The position numbers and the translations under genes are program-made. This document shows positions 60,520 to 64,000 of a stretch of 64,000 bases of DNA, piece by piece (position 1 is the first letter of the stretch; every line of letters begins with the position of its first letter). Origin of the DNA: Synanceia verrucosa (taxonomy: Eukaryota; Chordata; Actinopteri; Perciformes; Synanceiidae). A model generated the notes under the pieces. The model saw only the letters and a list, made by a program, of their open reading frames with translations. It ran no database searches and was not told the DNA's origin. The DNA lies in assembly GCA_029721515.1 (NCBI GenBank), contig CM056561.1, positions 12,786,501 to 12,850,500 on the forward strand. The letters are read 5' to 3'.

Positions 60520-60705
60520 ACAATACTACTAATAATAATAATGATAATAATAACTATTATTATTATCATTATTATTATTATTATTATAAGGATGATGATA
60601 AAAAACTACTACTGTTACTTTTATACTACTATTATTATAGACTATAATACATACCACTACTGCTGCTACCACTACTACTACTGCTACTATTAGTACACCA
60701 GTAAC
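60520..60705. repeat. ATT / ACT trinucleotide low-complexity tract
   Basis: Degenerate (ATT)n, (AAT)n and (ACT)n blocks. All overlapping frames are artefacts. Confidence 0.85.
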
Positions 60706-60984
60706 AACATAAATTGATAGGCTGTATGTCAGGCTCTGTCTGTCTGTTTCTGTTAAGTTTACCATTTTAGCCTTGTGCCTGCATGTTGTCCTGTCTCTTC
60801 CTGTTTTATTTTGAAGGTAACCCTGTCTCCCTCTCGTTTGAGATCTCCTGATCCCTGCCTCCTGTGTCTTCCTGCGTCTGTGATTGTGAAACCCCGCCCT
60901 AATTGTCTCCACCTGTGGTCCCCTTCCTCATGTATAAATAGTCCTGTCCTTATTTGTTGCAAGATCGTTGTGTCAGCATCTGTC

Positions 60985-61235
60985 CCTCGTCTCCAGAGCC
61001 TGACCCTCATCTTCCGCTCCTGTCCCTTGTCTCCAGAGCCTGTCCCTCATCTCTAGACCCAGTTCGTCGTCTCCAGAGCCAGTCCCTCGTCTCTGGAGCC
61101 AGTTCGTCGTCTCCAGAGCCAGTCCCTCGTCTCTAGAGCCAGTCTCTTGTCTCCAGAGCCTGTCCCTCGTCTCTAGACCCAGTTCCTCGTCTCCAGAGCC
61201 AGTCCCTCCTCTCTAGACCCAGTCCCTCATGCCTT
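60985..61235 (+). repeat. Minisatellite of about 20-bp units
   Basis: Units of the type GTCTCCAGAGCCAGTCCCTC alternate with GTCTCTAGACCCAGTTCGTC variants, giving a 40-bp higher-order period and about 12 units. A TATAAATAG at about 60934 lies just upstream, so the array may sit inside a mobile element or LTR. Confidence 0.85.
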
Positions 61236-61269
61236 GAGTCGTACGTTTGGGCTCTCATCAGCATGGAGC

Positions 61270-62680
61270 CGTCACACTATAGGCTAAATATATTGGCTAA
61301 AGTTATATTCTATCCAGGGTTTGAATTATAATCTGAGTTTTGTGGTGGTCTCTAAAATAAAAAATCTCCAGATACTGGAGACAGAGATTCCTCTCTAATG
61401 AGTAGCAACTCGGGTAAATCGTGCCACAAAGTTTTATTTCAATGACATATCTGCCTGCTTTACTCGTTCCCAACTTATGATGTCTTTCGGACAACATGAC
61501 AGTGCACTCACTCTGCACTGCGGTCCAGAGCTTCCCTCTGATTGGTCTGATGTCAAGTGCTGTCAGTCATTGCAGGTGACAACAGGTTTCTTCTCTCCTT
61601 CCTCGAGCTGATTTGATGCTTGAGCTGATTTGATGCTATACATGTCGTGCGTCTCGCGGCAAATGTGTTCCCTTGCGCAAAATGAGGCCCCTCATGAAGG
61701 ATGAGGCCCTACGCAGACTGCGTAATCTGCGTTTAGGGAGGGGCGTCCTCAACCCTGATGTCCTCAACCCTTCTCTTCACAGTGCGTCGGGAGAGGGGAA
61801 GGTTCTCAAAAACGACCTTTTTATCTAGGCGTACCGTATTAGCGCAGCAGAGTCCACTATGCGCTCTTTATGTTATGTTATGCTGTTTATGGCAATTTTG
61901 TGAGATATGACATAACTTGCCTTGGCAGCTGCATTTCTGGATGCATGAAGTTTCGTAAAAAAATCCTTGTTGGTTTTGCAGTTTAGCTAGCAAAGCATCC
62001 AACTCGTTGACAAATTCTTGTGTTTTTCTGCATGTTGGGTCACATAGTGCCGGTTTAAATTGTATTCCTTGAACACAGCGACCTGTGCACCCCAAACTAA
62101 GCACACAGCTTTTCCCTTAACTTCTGTAAATAAATATTCTGAAGTCCATGTCTTGTTTACAGAAGTCAAGAACAGCCATGGATTTAGATTTTTTTTATGC
62201 AACGTTATCTCATGATAACGACTTATTAAGTCACTATCTCCATATAACAAAGCTTGTTTTCTGGTGATAACAAATTTAGTAATAATGTGTTCGTCTAACC
62301 TACAAGGGCTGCCACCACTGGCTGAAGCTGTAGCCTACCGTTACTTTGTTTACTTGACTGGGTTTGTTTAGCAGCACCAGTTAGCAGATGAGAGGCTGAT
62401 GGATACCTCAGAATATTGATAGGTATTTCGCACACAGCCTGTCTTCATCCATATCATGTTCTGTTAAATAATTGTATTTAAACACGGACTTCTACTCAGT
62501 CAACAGATGCCCTTAAAACGGGTGGTGGCCCAGCACCGCTAACCTCTAACGGAGGCAGAGGAGCTAGCCCTAAGCCAGAAATTAGCACACGTGATGGGAT
62601 GTGAGAACATGACTGTGGTTGGTAATGTTGCAAATGTAAGGATGGATTAGGTTGTGTCTGTAGATTATGGATTGTGACGT
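61270..62680. other. Gene-free DNA, probably old DNA-transposon sequence
   Basis: No conserved coding block was recognised. A short tandem copy (GAGCTGATTTGATGCT repeated at about 61607-61638) is visible. The segment may be the interior of the Harbinger-like element whose remains follow. Confidence 0.4.
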
Positions 62681-62689
62681 GAAACGGTA

Positions 62690-62830
62690 CTGCTCAGAAA
62701 TGCAAGACCATCTAAGCGTGGTCTGATGACAATCTCCCAACGAATATTTAATTCTCTGCGCACCAATGCTGGATCGTTAATGAAAGGACATGTCGGACGG
62801 CAGAACCAGGGTACACCAAAACTTGACCTG
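62690..62830 (-). pseudogene. PIF/Harbinger transposase N-terminal remnant
   Basis: The minus strand reads TCPFINDPALVRRELNIRW and VIRPRLDGLAFLSS, resembling the N-terminal segment before the catalytic domain in fish Harbinger transposases. The catalytic domain is missing. Plus-strand blocks around 62960-63115 (CTAGAGTTACCCCTCTTTCTC; AACAGACTCAGAGTTTTCAA) look like a Harbinger-type terminus. Confidence 0.5.
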
Positions 62831-63174
62831 CTGCTTGAATGAATGAATGACGAAATCAAATAGCATGTGTGCATGAAAGAGGGCGAAGACAGAGAGAAAC
62901 TCGAGGTTCATTGAGAAAAACCTGGTCCCAACCAGGTTAGCTTCATAGAGTCTGTTACTACGGTAACTGATTGAGAGCTTAAGTTACCTCTCTCTCTGAA
63001 ACAGGCTAGAGTTACCCCTCTTTCTCTGGTTTGAGTTATCTCCCTTTGTGAAACGGAAAACTTTTTCCCTCATTTCAGGGTTAACAGACTCAGAGTTTTC
63101 AATAAACCTGCTTTGTGACATGGACCCAACAGCCCAAAATGGTTATTGTTGGAGAATCTGTCATGTGGCCCCTC

Positions 63175-63487
63175 CTCTTTACATGCTTTACTTTCCTCTA
63201 AACTCCCACTACCAGAACCTATATCCAAGTATTCTGTGAACCCTGTAGTTAAGCACATAAAGATTTGGGCACAGTTCAGATGGGAGCTTTCACTTAATGA
63301 CATGCTAATTACTGCCCCCATATCAAGGAACAATATGTTTAAACCTGCTATAGATGACTCCTTTGATATCTGGACCAGGAATGGATTAGCTACTATGAAA
63401 GATTTATACATTGGCGATAATTTTGCATCATTTGAACAGCTGAGATTAAAATTTAATTTAATTCCTGGACCGCGCCAAACTTTCTGA
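63175..63487 (+). pseudogene. L1-type LINE ORF2 fragment
   Basis: The frame carries NPVVKHIKIWAQFRWELSL, ISRNNMFKPAIDDSFDIW and FASFEQLRLKFNL, a C-terminal segment of fish L1-clade ORF2. It is cut near 63485 by the DNA-transposon copy that follows. Confidence 0.75.
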
Positions 63488-64000
63488 GCGTCAACAGTCA
63501 GGTATGTAACCTCACAGACGACAAACAGGGGTGGACTGGCAATCGTGTATTGTGCTTCGTAACACTATTTGAGGGAATGCTACAATTACTTAGCGATGCC
63601 TACCTACATACTAGTGTATGTAGGTAGGCATCGACAATATGTGACAATATGTGACAACTTTGACAATATGTGACAACACATCAGCACAGAGTTTAAGGGC
63701 TGTGACCATTGGTAGTTGTGATTAATTTTGTTCAAATACGGCAAATTGTGAATTTAAGGGTTATGTTGTTCAGACGATTGAGCTAAGCTAGCTAATTGCT
63801 ACGGTGGTCACTCGTTGTTTGTTGTGGTCTGGAGTGCACGTTGTACTTGCTGTATATGCACTATGTACATTTGGTCCGGTGAGCTTTCACATTGCATACG
63901 AACTGCACTAGGGTTCACTTGCAAACAAACCCAGGCCCCCGTTTTCAAGCGGAACAGAGTTTGTTTGTTTGGTCCGCACCAGAGTTCGTATGAGCTTTCA
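63480..64000. mobile_element. Non-autonomous DNA transposon, copy 2 (incomplete at window end)
   Basis: The segment is an inverted relative of 46561-47303. Shared blocks include CAGGTATGTAACCTCACAGA, ACTTTGACAATATGTGACAA-like, GATTAATTTTGTT, CAGACGATTGAGCTAAGCTAG and TTGGTCCGCACCAGAGTTCGTATGAG. A local TGTATGTAGGTAGGCATCG inverted repeat occurs at 63596-63633. The far end lies beyond base 64000. Confidence 0.8.

Noticed and set aside
1..64000. CRISPR arrays, operons, prophage or bacterial defence systems
   Set aside because: The window is vertebrate DNA with spliced genes. Tandem repeats present are microsatellites, minisatellites or duplications inside mobile elements.

Overview
The window is eukaryotic and almost certainly from a teleost fish. 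It has small GT-AG exons with vertebrate proteins, long introns, and a dense mix of fish-type repeats: Tc1, hAT, Harbinger-like, L2, L1 and Nimb-like LINEs, Gmr1-like LTR elements, a tRNA-headed SINE and many microsatellites. No prokaryotic, CRISPR or phage features were seen. All identifications come from reading the sequence and from recalled family knowledge. No database search was run.

Four conserved genes can be modelled. On the minus strand, going down in coordinate, are porcn (31577 to 11423, Wnt O-acyltransferase), an slc51a-like organic solute transporter alpha gene (9004 to 6109) and the first two coding exons of suv39h1 (4015 to 3115; the rest lies before base 1). On the plus strand myt1 (38651 to 54677) has 21 coding exons and seven C2HC zinc fingers. 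The porcn, slc51a-like and myt1 exon sets each sum to a multiple of three with one open frame (450, 410 and 1193 aa). The porcn catalytic residues fall exactly where the shortest known human isoform predicts. A divergent promoter with two inverted CCAAT boxes separates suv39h1 from a compact small membrane-type ORF (4137-4427).

Layout: 1-3114, suv39h1 intron 2 with interspersed DNA-transposon copies; 3115-4427, suv39h1 5' end, divergent promoter and small ORF; 5092-5475, a SINE with a perfect 12-bp target duplication; 6008-9004, slc51a-like; 10705-31577, porcn, whose introns carry a degenerate Gmr1-like LTR element (11852-16278), an L2 LINE split by a hAT element (18300-19935), a Tc1 relic (20850-21540), a hAT element with a Myb/SANT-like ORF (26078-27412) and a 530-bp near-perfect foldback element (29984-30513); 31578-38650, an intergenic repeat field and the likely myt1 5' region; 38651-55636, myt1 to its poly(A) signal; 55655-64000, a gene-poor run of LINE, gypsy-like, SINE, minisatellite and DNA-transposon remains.

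The genes do not form one pathway. Porcn acts in the ER on Wnt proteins, Slc51a in bile-acid and steroid efflux, Suv39h1 in H3K9 methylation and Myt1 in neural transcription. Human PORCN and SUV39H1 both map to Xp11.23, so that part looks like conserved linkage. I found no convincing new biological system. The most interesting items are nested mobile elements with clean target duplications, the foldback element, the divergent small ORF beside suv39h1, and possible splice-level regulation in myt1 and porcn.
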